From assembly GCF_014205155.1 (NCBI RefSeq), contig NZ_JACHMX010000001.1:2046001-2110000 (forward strand): 64,000 nucleotides of DNA, given 5' to 3'. Source of the DNA: Amycolatopsis umgeniensis (GTDB lineage: Bacteria; Actinomycetota; Actinomycetes; Mycobacteriales; Pseudonocardiaceae). The notes beneath the pieces are model-generated. The model ran no database searches and was not told where the DNA came from. It worked only from the letters and a program-made list of their open reading frames with translations. Shown here one piece after another: positions 36,874 to 46,428 of this stretch. Numbering within the stretch: the stretch's first letter is position 1; the number at the start of each line of letters is the position of its first letter. A program made the translations under genes and the position numbers.

Positions 36874-37512
36874 ATGCGAGGACGACCTTTTCCTCCAGAA
36901 CACGGCCGACCCGCCTTCGGGCCCTGGGCTCGCGGCGGCTTCGGCGAATTCCCCCCGCCTCCGGGATGGGGCCCCGGCGGACCCGGCCACCGGCATCGGC
37001 ACGGCCGTCGCGGTGGACCCGGTGGACGGCGCGGCAAGCGCGGTGACGTCCGCGCCGCGATCCTCGCGCTGCTTTCCGAGCAGCCGAGGCACGGTTACGA
37101 GATCATCCGCGAGATCGGCGAGCGCAGCGGCGGCTTCTGGAAGCCGAGCCCCGGCTCGGTCTACCCGACCCTGCAGATGCTGGCCGACGAAGGCCTGGTG
37201 ATCAGCAAGGACGAGGGCGGCAAGAAGCTGTTCGAACTCACCGAGTCCGGTCGCGCCGCGGCCGAACAGCAGGACGCCGTCCCGCCGTGGGAGCAGATCG
37301 CCCACGACGTCGACCCGGTCGAGGTGAACCTGCGCAAGGCGGGGGCGACCCTGGCCGCCGCGGTCATGCAGGTCATGCACGCCGGCAGCGAGGCACAGCA
37401 GTCCCGCGCCGTCGACGTGCTCAACGAGGCACGCCGGACGATCTACGGCATCCTCGGCGAGGCCGACGACGACACCGCCGGAGCCGAGGCTTCCGCCGAG
37501 GACGCGGAGTGA
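36874..37512 (+). CDS. PadR-family transcriptional regulator with Gly/Pro/His/Arg-rich N-terminus
   Basis: The product is a 212-residue protein. The first 50 residues are low-complexity (GGFGEFPPPPGWGPGGPGHR then RHGRRGGPGGRRGKRGD), followed by the PadR winged helix (RAAILALLSEQPRHGYEIIR, SVYPTLQMLADEGLV, KKLFELTESGRAA) and a C-terminal helical dimerisation region. The N-terminal extension is common in actinobacterial PadR proteins and probably disordered; its histidines could bind metal. Targets are not obvious. The 3' end overlaps the convergent methyltransferase gene by 70 nt. Confidence 0.9.
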   Translation: MRGRPFPPEHGRPAFGPWARGGFGEFPPPPGWGPGGPGHRHRHGRRGGPGGRRGKRGDVRAAILALLSEQPRHGYEIIREIGERSGGFWKPSPGSVYPTLQMLADEGLVISKDEGGKKLFELTESGRAAAEQQDAVPPWEQIAHDVDPVEVNLRKAGATLAAAVMQVMHAGSEAQQSRAVDVLNEARRTIYGILGEADDDTAGAEASAEDAE

Positions 37513-38246
37513 CCTGGCACGACGAGGCCGGTGGGCTTGGTGCGCGTATGCACGCGATAGCCCACCGGCAGCGTCACCCGCTCTTCACCGGCGCTTGACG
37601 AAACCTCGTTGAGGCGCCGGACCTCCGCGATCGCCTTCGCCGCGACCGGAGCGCTGAACTCGATCTTCAGCACCGCTTCCATCGCGGCGGCGTCCCCGAA
37701 CTCCCACCGCGTCATCACCTTGCGGCAGTCGAATCCCTGACGGGCGAAGAACTTCTCGACCCCGGGCGGGTCGTAATGCGGCAGATCCAGGCGCATCCAG
37801 CGGCCGTAAGGCTCACTCGTCACATCGAGATCCACGATCACCAGCGTGCCGCCGGGCCGCAGCACCCGTTCCGCCTCGCGAAGGCCGGGTTCGCAGCCGG
37901 GGCCGAAGAAGTACGCTGTCCGCGCGTGGACGACGTCGAAAGCCGCGTCCGGCACGGGAAGCCGCTGCGCACGACCCTGCCGCACTTCGACGTTCGGCAG
38001 TTCCGCGACGCGTCGCGACGCGTCGCGGACGAGCGGCTCATGGGGTTCGACCCCGAGCACCGACCGCGCCGTCGCGGCGAACCGGGGCAGATGGAACCCG
38101 TCTCCACAGCCGATGTCGAGCACGTCCGCCCCGGACCAGTCCCGCTGTCCGGCGAGCACCCGCCAGATCTCGTCGTCGACGTCCTGTGCGCGGTTCTCGA
38201 CCTCGTAGGCCTTTTGGTAGTACCAGATATTCGGGCTCGGCAGCAC
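37443..38246 (-). CDS. Class I SAM-dependent methyltransferase
   Basis: This is a roughly 267-residue methyltransferase with motif I VLDIGCGDGFHLPRFAATA, motif II region RTAYFFGPGCEPGLREAERV and a post-II LRPGGTLVIVDLD. GTG at 38246 gives the usual family beginning (LPSPNIWYYQKAYEVENRAQ); an ATG at 38339 would add 31 residues without family similarity. The substrate is unknown. The last 70 nt are antisense to the end of padR, so the two transcripts overlap tail to tail. Confidence 0.83.
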   Translation of the reverse strand: MLPSPNIWYYQKAYEVENRAQDVDDEIWRVLAGQRDWSGADVLDIGCGDGFHLPRFAATARSVLGVEPHEPLVRDASRRVAELPNVEVRQGRAQRLPVPDAAFDVVHARTAYFFGPGCEPGLREAERVLRPGGTLVIVDLDVTSEPYGRWMRLDLPHYDPPGVEKFFARQGFDCRKVMTRWEFGDAAAMEAVLKIEFSAPVAAKAIAEVRRLNEVSSSAGEERVTLPVGYRVHTRTKPTGLVVPGHSASSAEASAPAVSSSASPRMP

Positions 38247-38412
38247 TTCGTCGCCGCCGCGACGGAAGGAGGAGACAGTTCGGGGAAACCAGCGCACGGT
38301 AGCTCCAACGTCGGGACACCGGGCCGGGTTCCGGGCCATCCGGGTCGAAATCTTTCACGGAAACAATGCGGATAGCGACTAGACTTTACTCCCACCGGTA
38401 AGGGAGAACCGC

Positions 38413-39258
38413 ATGTCGCTTGGCTCGGCCGCCCACACTTCCGTCATCCCTTCAGGAATCCCGTGCTGGATAGAGCTCGCGTGCAGAGACGAAGCGGCCA
38501 CACAAGCCTTCTACAGCGGCCTTTTCGACTGGGAGTACACCGTTCAGCGTGATCCGGCGACGCCGAACGGCAGATACTCGATCGCGACACTGAACGGCGT
38601 CCCGACCGGTGGCCTGTACCGCTCGGGCACGGACGGCCCGTTCGGCTGGAGCGTGCACATCTCGGTGCCGCAGGCGGCCGCGGCCGCGGAGTGGGTGGAC
38701 AGTCTCGGTGGCCGGGTCACCCTCGGGCCGATGGCGATTCCCCATCGCGGCAACATCGTCCACGCCGTCGACGCGTGCGGCGCGCACGTCGTCTTCTGGG
38801 AACCGCCCGCCACCTGGGAGTTCGCGACGGGGGTGCCCAACACCTTCAGCGGCGCGGATCTCAACACCCACGACGGGGCCGCGGCGGATCACTTCTACTG
38901 CCGCCTCTTCAACTACACCAGCCACCAGATCGGCGACGGCACGTCGCTCGACTACGCCGAATGGCTCATCGAGCACGAACCGGTGCTGTACCGGTACGTG
39001 ATGGGCACGGAGTACCGGCCGGACACTCCCCCGCACTGGATGGTCTACCTCGAACTCGACCCGGCTCGCGGCGCGGACGCCGCGGCGGGGCAGGCCCTGA
39101 TGCTCGGCGGCGCCGTCGTCGTCCAGCCCTACGACACCCCGTACGGCCGGATGGCGATCCTCGCCGATCCGGACGGTTCGGTGTTCGCCGTGATCGACCA
39201 CTCCCGGGCCGTCGAAGGCTGGGGCAGCGCCGAAGTCGACGATCCTTACGACGACTGA
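38413..39258 (+). CDS. VOC-family protein with two glyoxalase-like domains
   Basis: The 281-residue protein has two tandem vicinal-oxygen-chelate modules: the first starts GIPCWIELACRDEAATQAFY and the second around GADLNTHDGAAADHFYCRLF, each ending with the strand pattern of the fold (HVVFWEPPATW; SVFAVIDHSR). Two-module proteins of this type are common in actinomycetes and are mostly uncharacterised; some bind small aromatic antibiotics. TAGACT at about 38384 and AAGGGAG before the ATG give plausible expression signals. A perfect terminator hairpin follows. Confidence 0.87.
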   Translation: MSLGSAAHTSVIPSGIPCWIELACRDEAATQAFYSGLFDWEYTVQRDPATPNGRYSIATLNGVPTGGLYRSGTDGPFGWSVHISVPQAAAAAEWVDSLGGRVTLGPMAIPHRGNIVHAVDACGAHVVFWEPPATWEFATGVPNTFSGADLNTHDGAAADHFYCRLFNYTSHQIGDGTSLDYAEWLIEHEPVLYRYVMGTEYRPDTPPHWMVYLELDPARGADAAAGQALMLGGAVVVQPYDTPYGRMAILADPDGSVFAVIDHSRAVEGWGSAEVDDPYDD

Positions 39259-39265
39259 AAACGGG

Positions 39266-39296
39266 AGAGCCGGGGTGACCGTGTCACCCCGGCTCT
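39266..39296. terminator. Perfect 14-bp hairpin between convergent genes
   Basis: Arms 39266-39279 and 39283-39296 are exact complements with a 3-nt loop (cgt). It sits between the stops of the VOC gene (39258) and the convergent carboxylesterase gene (39301). Confidence 0.88.
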
Positions 39297-39300
39297 GGCG

Positions 39301-40848
39301 TCAGAGACCCGCCCAGAACCCGCAATTGTGCACGGTCGCGAGGTCGACGGGGCCGATCTCGCCCGGCGCCAGCGACTGCGTCTCAGGCGTGGGACGCCAC
39401 TTCGGCAGTTCGCCGGTGTTCGGATTTCCGGACCGCGCGAATCGGGTCCAATACCGAATCATTTGTGCCGCGAGCTTCTGTTGCGCGGACGTCAATTTCC
39501 CCGGGGACGGGGTCATATCAGACAAATAGGCCAATTCGGATCCATGAGAAGCGCCGGCGCGCATTCCGGGCGGCATCGGAACGAGCGGCGGAGCGTCCTG
39601 ATCGGCGAACTCATAGCTGAAGGTCCGGGTGCGCTCGCGCAGCAACCGCTCGGTCCCCGTCTGGGGGCAACCCCAGCTCCGGTCGGTCATGGCGTCCGCG
39701 AACGCCATCGCCGGGCCGCCGTGCTCCGCCGACGGGTACTCGGCGGCGACGAGCGGCGCCTTGTCCTTGAACGCTGTCCGCAGGAGTTCTTGGTAGTGCT
39801 CTTCGGTGAACGGCTGCCCGGGGTACAGCGCGACGAGCAGCCTCGACTCGTTCCTCGTGACCCCGGTCAGCACCGGGACGCGCGCGAACCGCCCCGTCTT
39901 CAGCGCCGCGACCGGATGCTCCGGCAGCAGATCGGTGCCGAACGCGGGCGCCCCGGGCGGCTGGCTCAGCAGATCCTTGGCCGGGATACGGCGAAGGCAG
40001 GCGACGTCGGCGCATCCCAGGTTCTTCGCGACGTCGGCGCCCACCGCCTCGGCCTCGGCGCGGGGAAGGTACGGCGACCCCGCGGGCACTCCCGGGAAGA
40101 ACCCACCGTCGGGCCAGGTCAGGGTGCACGGCCCGCTCTGGAGGATCGCGCGGTGGAACAGTCCCGCGGCCGACGGCGAGGCCAGCTGGGCGCAGGTGCT
40201 CATCGCGCCGGCGGACTCACCGAACAGCGTGACGTTCCGGGGGTCTCCCCCGAAGGCGCGCGCGTTGCGCTGCACCCAGCGAAGGGCGGCCTGCTGGTCT
40301 TGCAGGCCGAAGGAACCGGAGTCGCGTCCGAGTTCGGGGTGGCCGAAGAAGCCGAACACACCCAGCCGGTAGTTCACGGTCACCACGACGACGTCTCCGC
40401 CGAGGGCCGTCCGCTTGAAGTCGTAGTCACTGCCCGCGCCGGAGGTGAAGCCGCCGCCGTGCACCCAGACCATCACCGGACGCGGCTTGTGCGCTGGTCC
40501 GGCCGGGCTGACCACGTTGAGATACAGGCAATCCTCGTTGTCGCTCGGCGCCGAACCGATCCCCGCCCCCTGCGAACATCGAGGTCCGGGTTTGCTCGCG
40601 TCCCGCACGGCGGTCCACGGCTCGGGTCTGGCCGGCGGCGCCCAGCGCAGGGCGCCGACCGGTGGCGCGGCGAACGGAATGCCTTGGAAACTCCGGTATC
40701 CGCCCGTGCTCACCCCGCGCACGGGACCGGAATCCGTGCGGACGACCGGGTTTCCGCCCGCTTCCGCCACGGCTGTCGTCAGGGCGCCGAACGTCAGCAT
40801 GCTCAGGGCCAAGGTCAGAAGTCGCTTACTCATCCGTCGAGTTCGCAT
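39301..40848 (-). CDS. Secreted type-B carboxylesterase
   Basis: The 515-residue protein has a signal peptide (MSKRLLTLALSMLTFGALT core, cleavage near VAEAGG) and the complete type-B esterase set: oxyanion MVWVHGGGFTSG, nucleophile GESAGAMS, acidic residue in TRNESRLLV and histidine in GASHGSELAYL. The pattern EDCLYLNV before the oxyanion hole is a family signature. Substrate range is typically broad (aryl and short-chain esters). ATG at 40833 is an alternative start that trims five basic residues. It is not part of the neighbouring cdsA operon, from which it is separated by about 46 nt. Confidence 0.9.
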   Translation of the reverse strand: MRTRRMSKRLLTLALSMLTFGALTTAVAEAGGNPVVRTDSGPVRGVSTGGYRSFQGIPFAAPPVGALRWAPPARPEPWTAVRDASKPGPRCSQGAGIGSAPSDNEDCLYLNVVSPAGPAHKPRPVMVWVHGGGFTSGAGSDYDFKRTALGGDVVVVTVNYRLGVFGFFGHPELGRDSGSFGLQDQQAALRWVQRNARAFGGDPRNVTLFGESAGAMSTCAQLASPSAAGLFHRAILQSGPCTLTWPDGGFFPGVPAGSPYLPRAEAEAVGADVAKNLGCADVACLRRIPAKDLLSQPPGAPAFGTDLLPEHPVAALKTGRFARVPVLTGVTRNESRLLVALYPGQPFTEEHYQELLRTAFKDKAPLVAAEYPSAEHGGPAMAFADAMTDRSWGCPQTGTERLLRERTRTFSYEFADQDAPPLVPMPPGMRAGASHGSELAYLSDMTPSPGKLTSAQQKLAAQMIRYWTRFARSGNPNTGELPKWRPTPETQSLAPGEIGPVDLATVHNCGFWAGL

Positions 40849-40894
40849 ACTCCGACCTTGGCCCAGGGCAGCGGGCTTGTCACACGAGTTTCGC

Positions 40895-41791
40895 CTAGAC
40901 GGGGACGAACGCCGAGAGCAGCAGCCAGGAGACGACGGCCGACGGAAGCAGCGAATCGAGCCTGTCCATCAGCCCGCCGTGCCCCGGCAGCATGTTCCCC
41001 ATGTCCTTGACCCCGAGGTCGCGTTTGATCAGCGACTCGACGAGATCGCCCAGCGTCGCGGTGCAGACGATCGCCGCGCCGAACAGCACGCCCTGCCAGG
41101 CGTGGCCGTCGAGCAGCAGGCTCAGTGTCAGCGCGCCCGCGACCACACCGGCCACGAGCGAGCCCGCGAAGCCCTCCCAGGTCTTCTTCGGGCTGATGCT
41201 GGGCGCCATCGGATGCTTGCCGCCCAGCACACCGGCGATGTAGCCGCCGGTGTCCGAGGCGACGACGCCGATCATGAACGCCAGGACGCGGCCGACGCCG
41301 TCCTCGGGCGGGACGAGCATCGCGGCGAACGCACCGAAAAGCGGGATGTATGCGGCGGCGAAGACCGACGCGCTGATGTCGCGCAGATAGCCTTCCGCGC
41401 CGCCGGGCAACCGCCACAGCAGGCAGACGAGCACCGTCAGCACGAACGCCGTCAGCGCGCCCTCGCGACCGTACGGCCACGCCAGCCAGATCATCGCCTG
41501 GCCGCCGACGAGCACCGGGACCAGCGCGATCTGGATACCCGCCGCCCGCTTCAGCGCCCCGGCGAGCTCGATCGTGCCGACCGCGATGGCGATCGCGATG
41601 ATGCCGATGAACAAAAAGCGCACGGTGAGCAGGGACGTGACGATCGCCGCCCCCAGCAGCAGCCCGACCCCGATCGCGGCGGGCAGGTTGCGGCCGGCAC
41701 GGGAAACCTTTTGCGCCGGTTCCGGCTTCTCCGCCGGAACCGGTTCCGGGTTCTCCACCCGGTCCTCGCGTTCCTCGCTCACCTGGCTCAT
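40895..41791 (-). CDS. cdsA: Phosphatidate cytidylyltransferase CdsA
   Basis: The 298-residue integral membrane enzyme makes CDP-diacylglycerol from phosphatidate and CTP, the branch point of phospholipid synthesis. After an acidic cytoplasmic N-terminus there are about eight hydrophobic helices, and the family signature is present near the end (SPKKTWEGFAGS, then GDLVESLIKRDLGVKDMG and LPGHGGLMDRLDS). Its ATG overlaps the frr stop by one base, so it is translationally coupled in the rpsB-tsf-pyrH-frr-cdsA run. Confidence 0.96.
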   Translation of the reverse strand: MSQVSEEREDRVENPEPVPAEKPEPAQKVSRAGRNLPAAIGVGLLLGAAIVTSLLTVRFLFIGIIAIAIAVGTIELAGALKRAAGIQIALVPVLVGGQAMIWLAWPYGREGALTAFVLTVLVCLLWRLPGGAEGYLRDISASVFAAAYIPLFGAFAAMLVPPEDGVGRVLAFMIGVVASDTGGYIAGVLGGKHPMAPSISPKKTWEGFAGSLVAGVVAGALTLSLLLDGHAWQGVLFGAAIVCTATLGDLVESLIKRDLGVKDMGNMLPGHGGLMDRLDSLLPSAVVSWLLLSAFVPV

Positions 41792-42348
41792 CAGACCTCG
41801 AGTAGCTCGGCTTCCTTGTGTTTCACCAGCTCGTCGACCTTGTGCGTGTACGAGTCGGTGAGGTTCTGGAGTTCCTTCTCGGCGTGGACGACCTCGTCCT
41901 CGCCCGCCTCGCCGTCCTTCTTGATCCGGTCCAGCTCTTCCTTGGCCTTGCGGCGGACGCTGCGGATCGAGACGCGGGCGTCCTCACCCTTGGACTTGGC
42001 GACCTTCACCATCTCCTTGCGGCGCTCTTCGGTGAGCTGCGGGATGACGATGCGGATCACGTTGCCGTCGTTGCTCGGGTTGACGCCGAGGTCCGACTCG
42101 CGGATCGCCTTCTCGATGGCGTTGAGCGCGCTCTGGTCGTAAGGCTTGATCAACGCCATCCGGGCTTCGGGGATGTTGACGCCCGCCAGCTGGTTCAGCG
42201 GGGTCGGCGCGCCGTAGTAGTCGACGACAACGCGCGAGAACATCCCAGGGTGGGCCCGGCCGGTGCGCACCGACGACAGGTCCTCCTTGGCGACGGACAC
42301 CGCTTTTTCCATCTTCTCCTCGGCGTCGAGGAGGGTCTCGTCGATCAC
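41791..42348 (-). CDS. frr: Ribosome recycling factor Frr
   Basis: The 185-residue protein shows the standard RRF pattern: [20 protein letters not shown], then [20 protein letters not shown], then [20 protein letters not shown]. Together with EF-G it splits post-termination ribosomes. It follows pyrH with a 51-nt gap and overlaps cdsA by one base. Confidence 0.98.
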   Translation of the reverse strand: MIDETLLDAEEKMEKAVSVAKEDLSSVRTGRAHPGMFSRVVVDYYGAPTPLNQLAGVNIPEARMALIKPYDQSALNAIEKAIRESDLGVNPSNDGNVIRIVIPQLTEERRKEMVKVAKSKGEDARVSIRSVRRKAKEELDRIKKDGEAGEDEVVHAEKELQNLTDSYTHKVDELVKHKEAELLEV

Positions 42349-42399
42349 GGCAACTCCCGTTGTTGTGTATTCGTACCGGTTGCGAAGAACAGAGCAGGA

Positions 42400-43143
42400 C
42401 TACGCGGGCACCCCGTCGGCGGGGGTGTCGACCAGTGTGCCGATCCTCTCACCACTGACCGCGCGAGCGATGTTCCCCTCGGTGAGCAGATTGAACACGA
42501 TGATCGGCATGTTGTTGTCCATGCACAGGCTGAACGCGGTGGCGTCGGCGACCTTGAGGTCCCGTTCCAGCACCTCGCGGTGGCTGATCTCGTGGAACAT
42601 CTCGGCTGTCGGGTCGCTCTTCGGGTCCGCGGTGTAGACGCCGTCGACGGCCTTCGCCATCAAGACGGCCTCGCAGCCGAGCTCGAGCGCGCGCTGCGCG
42701 GCGGCGGTGTCCGTCGAGAAGTAGGGCATGCCGACCCCGGCGCCGAAGATGACGACGCGGCCCTTCTCCAGGTGACGCTCGGCGCGGCGCGGGATGTACG
42801 GCTCGGCGACCTGTCCCATGGTGATGGCGGTCTGCACGCGGGTGGGCAGGCCCTCCTTCTCCAGGAAGTCCTGCAGTGCCAAGCAGTTCATGACGGTGCC
42901 GAGCATCGCCATGTAGTCCGCGCGGTCACGGTCCATGCCGCGCTGCGACAGTTCCGCGCCGCGGAAGTAGTTGCCGCCGCCGATCACGACGGCGATCTGC
43001 ACGCCCGTCCGCGCGACGTCGGCGATCTGCTGAGCGACCGAGTGCACCACATCCGGATCAACCCCGATGGAACCGCCGCCGAACATCTCGCCGCCCAGCT
43101 TCAGCAGCACTCGCCGGTATCCGCCTTCGACCCGGACACCCAT
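42400..43143 (-). CDS. pyrH: Uridylate kinase PyrH
   Basis: The 247-residue hexameric UMP kinase: [15 protein letters not shown] at the N-terminus, [20 protein letters not shown], and [20 protein letters not shown] in the C-terminal half. It makes UDP from UMP and ATP. ATG at 43143 has AGGGAGG 6 nt upstream and gives the family N-terminus; an upstream ATG at 43206 lies inside the tsf-pyrH terminator hairpin and is rejected. Confidence 0.97.
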   Translation of the reverse strand: MGVRVEGGYRRVLLKLGGEMFGGGSIGVDPDVVHSVAQQIADVARTGVQIAVVIGGGNYFRGAELSQRGMDRDRADYMAMLGTVMNCLALQDFLEKEGLPTRVQTAITMGQVAEPYIPRRAERHLEKGRVVIFGAGVGMPYFSTDTAAAQRALELGCEAVLMAKAVDGVYTADPKSDPTAEMFHEISHREVLERDLKVADATAFSLCMDNNMPIIVFNLLTEGNIARAVSGERIGTLVDTPADGVPA

Positions 43144-43170
43144 GTCGCCCTCCCTAATGCTCTGAACCCG

Positions 43171-43209
43171 ACTGTGCCCCGTCCCCGATGGACGGAGACG
43201 GGGCACAGT
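43171..43209 (-). terminator. 13-bp hairpin between tsf and pyrH
   Basis: Arms 43171-43183 and 43197-43209 are exact complements around a 13-nt loop containing a further short complement. It is located 27 nt after the tsf stop and may end or attenuate the rpsB-tsf transcript before pyrH. Confidence 0.75.
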
Positions 43210-43235
43210 GGTGATTCTTGTGTTCCGCGCCTGGA

Positions 43236-44060
43236 TCAGGCCTGGCCGACCTCGAACCGGGCGAACCGGCTCACGGTCACGCCGGCCTCGTCGAGCAGGG
43301 CCTTGACGGTCTTCTTGTTGTCCTTGACCGACGGCTGCTCGAGCAGGACGTTGTCCTTGTAGTAGGCGTTGACCTTGCCCTCGATGATCTTGGGCATGGC
43401 CTGCTCCGGCTTGCCCTCTTCGCGGGCGGTGGCCTCGGCGACGCGACGCTCGTTCTCGACGACGTCGGCCGGAACCTCTTCGCGCGTGAGGAACTTGGCC
43501 TTGAGCGCGGCGACCTGCATGGCGGCACCACGAGCGGCCTCGGCGGCGGCCTCGCCCTCACCGGTGTACTCGATGAGCACGCCGACGGCGGGCGGGAGGT
43601 CCGCACCGCGACGGTGCAGGTACGTGGCGGTGGTGCCTTCGTAGGCGGCGACGCGGCGAAGCTCGAGCTTCTCGCCGATGCGGGCGGCCATCTCCTGGAC
43701 GGTCTCTTCGACGGTCTTGCCGTCGAGCGAGGCGGCCTTCAGCTTCTCGACATCGCTGGTCTTCTCGGCCTTGGCGACCTCGACGATCTTCGCGGCGAGG
43801 GCCTGGAAGTCCTCGTTCTTCGCGACGAAGTCGGTCTCGGAGTCGAGCTCGATCAGCACGCCGTCCTGGCCGGCGACGAGGCCCTCGGCGGTGGCGCGCT
43901 CGGCGCGCTTGCCGACGTCCTTGGCGCCCTTGATGCGCAGGAACTCGACGGCCTTGTCGAAGTCGCCGTCGTTCTCCTCCAGCGCCTTCTTGCAGTTCAT
44001 CATGCCGGAGCCGGTCAGCTCGCGGAGGCGCTTCACGTCTGCGGCGGTGTAGTTCGCCAT
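43236..44060 (-). CDS. tsf: Elongation factor Ts
   Basis: The 274-residue nucleotide-exchange factor for EF-Tu. The N-terminal UBA-like domain ([20 protein letters not shown]) with its TDFV-type motif region ([16 protein letters not shown]) is intact, as is the C-terminal coiled-coil part ending [12 protein letters not shown]. It directly follows rpsB with a hairpin in the 93-nt gap. Confidence 0.98.
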   Translation of the reverse strand: MANYTAADVKRLRELTGSGMMNCKKALEENDGDFDKAVEFLRIKGAKDVGKRAERATAEGLVAGQDGVLIELDSETDFVAKNEDFQALAAKIVEVAKAEKTSDVEKLKAASLDGKTVEETVQEMAARIGEKLELRRVAAYEGTTATYLHRRGADLPPAVGVLIEYTGEGEAAAEAARGAAMQVAALKAKFLTREEVPADVVENERRVAEATAREEGKPEQAMPKIIEGKVNAYYKDNVLLEQPSVKDNKKTVKALLDEAGVTVSRFARFEVGQA

Positions 44061-44112
44061 CGTGCGTTGTCCGTCCTTTTCAGGTACGAGAAAGTCTTTT
44101 GGGAAGAGGTGA

Positions 44113-44144
44113 CCCTCGGGGCCGCCCGGAGGCGGCCCCGAGGG
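44113..44144 (-). terminator. Perfect 14-bp GC hairpin between rpsB and tsf
   Basis: Arms 44113-44126 and 44131-44144 are exact complements with a 4-nt loop (cgga). It begins 10 nt after the rpsB stop. Because tsf is normally cotranscribed, it probably attenuates transcription or stabilises the rpsB message rather than ending it completely. Confidence 0.75.
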
Positions 44145-44153
44145 CTGGGTGGA

Positions 44154-45041
44154 TCAGGAGGAGGCGGTGGCCTGCTCGGCCGGAGCCTCAGCCGGGGCCT
44201 CGGCGGCCGCGCCGGTCGCGACGGCGGCTTCCTTGGCGTCCGCGGCGGCGGTCTCGGAACCGGCGAGCAGCTCCTTCTCCCACTCGGCCAGCGGCTCGTC
44301 GGTGGCGACGCCCGCTTCGGGCTTGGTGTCGGCCGAAGCGGAACCGTTGCGGCTGGAACGGGCCATCAGACCGGCGGCGGCGGCCTCGGCCACGACCTTG
44401 GTCAGCAGCGCGGCCGAACGGATCGCGTCGTCGTTACCCGGAATCGGGTAGTCGACCTCGTCCGGGTCGCAGTTGGTGTCGAGGATCGCGACGACCGGGA
44501 TGTTCAGCTTGCGAGCCTCGCCGACGGCGATGTGCTCCTTCTTCGTGTCGACGATCCACACGATGCTCGGCACCTTGGCCATGTCGCGGATACCGCCGAG
44601 AGTCTTCTCGAGCTTGTCCTTCTCACGGGTGAGCGTGAGGATCTCTCGCTTGGTGAGGCCGGCGAAGCCGCCGGTCTGCTCCTGCGACTCGAGCTCCTTC
44701 AGGCGGAGGAGACGCTTGTGCACCGTCTGGAAGTTGGTCAGCATGCCGCCCAGCCAGCGCTGGTTCACGTAGGGCATGCCCACGCGAGCGGCCTCGGAAG
44801 CGATGGCTTCCTGGGCCTGCTTCTTGGTGCCGACGAACATGATGGTGCCGCCGTGCGCGACGGTTTCCTTGATGAACTCGAACGCACGGTCGATGTAGGT
44901 CAGCGTCTGCTGAAGGTCGATGATGTAGATGCCATTGCGCTCGGTGAAGATGTAGCGCTTCATCTTCGGGTTCCACCGACGGGTCTGGTGCCCGAAGTGC
45001 ACGCCGCTGTCGAGCAGCTGCTTCATGGTGACGACGGCCAT
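44154..45041 (-). CDS. rpsB: 30S ribosomal protein S2
   Basis: The 295-residue protein starts [20 protein letters not shown] and carries the S2 hallmarks [20 protein letters not shown] and [20 protein letters not shown]. The C-terminus has an Ala/Glu-rich tail ([17 protein letters not shown]), usual in actinobacteria. ATG at 45041 is chosen over 45053 from the conserved N-terminus. The gene starts a conserved translation-related transcript. Confidence 0.98.
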   Translation of the reverse strand: MAVVTMKQLLDSGVHFGHQTRRWNPKMKRYIFTERNGIYIIDLQQTLTYIDRAFEFIKETVAHGGTIMFVGTKKQAQEAIASEAARVGMPYVNQRWLGGMLTNFQTVHKRLLRLKELESQEQTGGFAGLTKREILTLTREKDKLEKTLGGIRDMAKVPSIVWIVDTKKEHIAVGEARKLNIPVVAILDTNCDPDEVDYPIPGNDDAIRSAALLTKVVAEAAAAGLMARSSRNGSASADTKPEAGVATDEPLAEWEKELLAGSETAAADAKEAAVATGAAAEAPAEAPAEQATASS

Positions 45042-45424
45042 TGCCGGAATCAACCTCTTCTGTGTCGTGCGCGCCCGGCTCCGCCGGGACCGCGCTTTTC
45101 GGTTCGTCGCTCACGGCCGGGTGGCCGATCGCCCTGGTGCAGATGCCTCGGGCCCGGACCCGGGGGTGAAGTGATCCCAGAGACCGCCGGGCCGTGTGCC
45201 CCCGTCTGTCCTGACCCTCCGTGAGGAGATCGGCCATCGGGGGCGCGCACGTACACGCGAAGTCAGCCCGCTGACGCGGACCGCGCAAAGAAGTCTACTC
45301 CCTGTCGTGACCACCTACCGCACCGGCAGCCCCTGATGAGAGCGGTTGTCCACAACCGCCTCGGTTATCCACAGATTCCACCGGCGCGTCCCGCTCGCCA
45401 CGCCGTGCCCCCAAGCTGGAACAC
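45042..45424. promoter_or_regulatory. Divergent region between rpsB and the M23 peptidase gene, with two DnaA boxes
   Basis: About 383 bp without a gene. The rpsB side probably carries a long leader; a ribosomal-protein S2 binding leader is possible but was not resolved. Near the M23 gene, two 9-mers fit the actinobacterial DnaA box: TTGTCCACA at 45346-45354 and TTATCCACA at 45365-45373, in the same orientation and 19 bp apart. No other motif was identified. Confidence 0.5.
45346..45373 (+). promoter_or_regulatory. Pair of DnaA boxes, M23/rpsB intergenic region
   Basis: TTGTCCACA (45346-45354) is the exact high-GC consensus and TTATCCACA (45365-45373) the general one. Same-strand copies 19 bp apart, about two helical turns, favour cooperative DnaA binding. 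They sit 52-79 bp before the M23 start. Confidence 0.65.
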
Positions 45425-46030
45425 ATGACGACGACGACCTGTTCCCGCCCTGTCACCAGGCATTCCTTCGCGATCGACCGCACCGGCGGCAGGCACCGCC
45501 GCCCGGGGCACCCCCGGCGCCTCCCCCGCCTCGCGGTCCTCGCGACAGCGCTCGCTCTCTTGGCTTCGTCGACGATGCCGGGAACGGCCAGAGGCGCCCC
45601 TTCGCCGCAAGGGCGCCTGTCTTGGCCGCTGTCCCCGGCACCGAGCGTCACCAGGTACTTCGAGCCACCGGCGACGCCCTACGGCCCCGGTCACCGCGGC
45701 GTCGACCTCGCCGCCGCACCGGGCACGAACGTGCTCGCGGCCGCCGAAGGAGTGGTGATGTTCGCCGGGCAGGTGGCGGGCCGCGGGGTGGTTTCGATAG
45801 ATCACGAAGGAGGGCTGCGCGCCACTTACCAACCTCTCGCCCTCACAGTCACCGCGGGTGATCAGGTCTACCGAGGTCAAGTGCTCGGGACGCTCGCCGC
45901 GGGGCATCCGGGCTGCCCGGAACCGGCTTGCCTGCATTTCGGCGTCCGGCGGGGTGAGGAGTACGTCGATCCGCTGGCGTTGATCGGCGAACCGTCGGAG
46001 ATCCGCCTCAAACCTTGGGAAGGAAGCTAG
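45425..46030 (+). CDS. Secreted M23-family (LytM-type) peptidase domain protein
   Basis: The 201-residue protein has an arginine-rich N-terminus, a signal peptide hydrophobic core (LAVLATALALLASSTMPGTA) and a compact M23 domain with the zinc ligands in GHRGVDLAA and LHFGVRRGEE. The first ligand region HxxxD and the HxH-type end are present. M23 enzymes cleave peptidoglycan cross-links or activate amidases. In actinobacteria an M23 gene next to rpsB and near the whiG-type sigma gene is a conserved arrangement. It is divergent from rpsB. Confidence 0.9.
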   Translation: MTTTTCSRPVTRHSFAIDRTGGRHRRPGHPRRLPRLAVLATALALLASSTMPGTARGAPSPQGRLSWPLSPAPSVTRYFEPPATPYGPGHRGVDLAAAPGTNVLAAAEGVVMFAGQVAGRGVVSIDHEGGLRATYQPLALTVTAGDQVYRGQVLGTLAAGHPGCPEPACLHFGVRRGEEYVDPLALIGEPSEIRLKPWEGS

Positions 46031-46048
46031 GCGTGGCGACGGAGGCCT

Positions 46049-46240
46049 GGGCCGAAGACGTCCTTCGGCACGTGGGACTAGGCGAAGGGCCCCACCATCC
46101 GGCCGCTGGATGAGGCTGACCAGCGGGTGGAGGGTTATCGCAGGCGAAGCCGTGTGGAAATAGGGACATCTAACGTCCCTATTCCCACACAGCCCGGCAC
46201 GAACGGACCAGTCACACAGGCTTGAGCCAGCTGCCGGTCT
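46049..46240. repeat. Tandem repeat array, unit 1 (about 192 bp)
   Basis: It starts gggccgaag and contains CACGTGGGACTAGGCGAAGG, a GGATGAGGCTGACCAG block, a GCAGGCGAAGCCGTGTGG block, a stem-loop at 46152-46190 and a GGCACGAACGGACC block. The same ordered blocks recur in unit 2. The stem-loop pairs 46152-46167 with 46175-46190 (one mismatch) around loop atctaac. Confidence 0.85.
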
Positions 46241-46428
46241 GGGCCGAAGGCTCCCTTCGCCACGTGGGACTAGGCGAAGGGCCCCATCATCCCGGCCGCC
46301 GGATGAGGCTGACCAGTGCGTGAAGGGTCACCGCAGGCGAAGCCGTGTGGAAATAGAGACATCCAACGTCCCTACTTCCACAACCCGACACGAACGGACC
46401 GATCACACAGACCTGACCGAGTCAGCCC
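46241..46428. repeat. Tandem repeat array, unit 2 (about 188 bp)
   Basis: It has the same block order as unit 1 with scattered substitutions, including CACGTGGGACTAGGCGAAGG at 46261-46280. The stem-loop (about 46345-46382) is less perfect, with loop atccaac. A 9-bp stem cccttcgcc/ggcgaaggg lies near the start of the unit. Confidence 0.85.
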
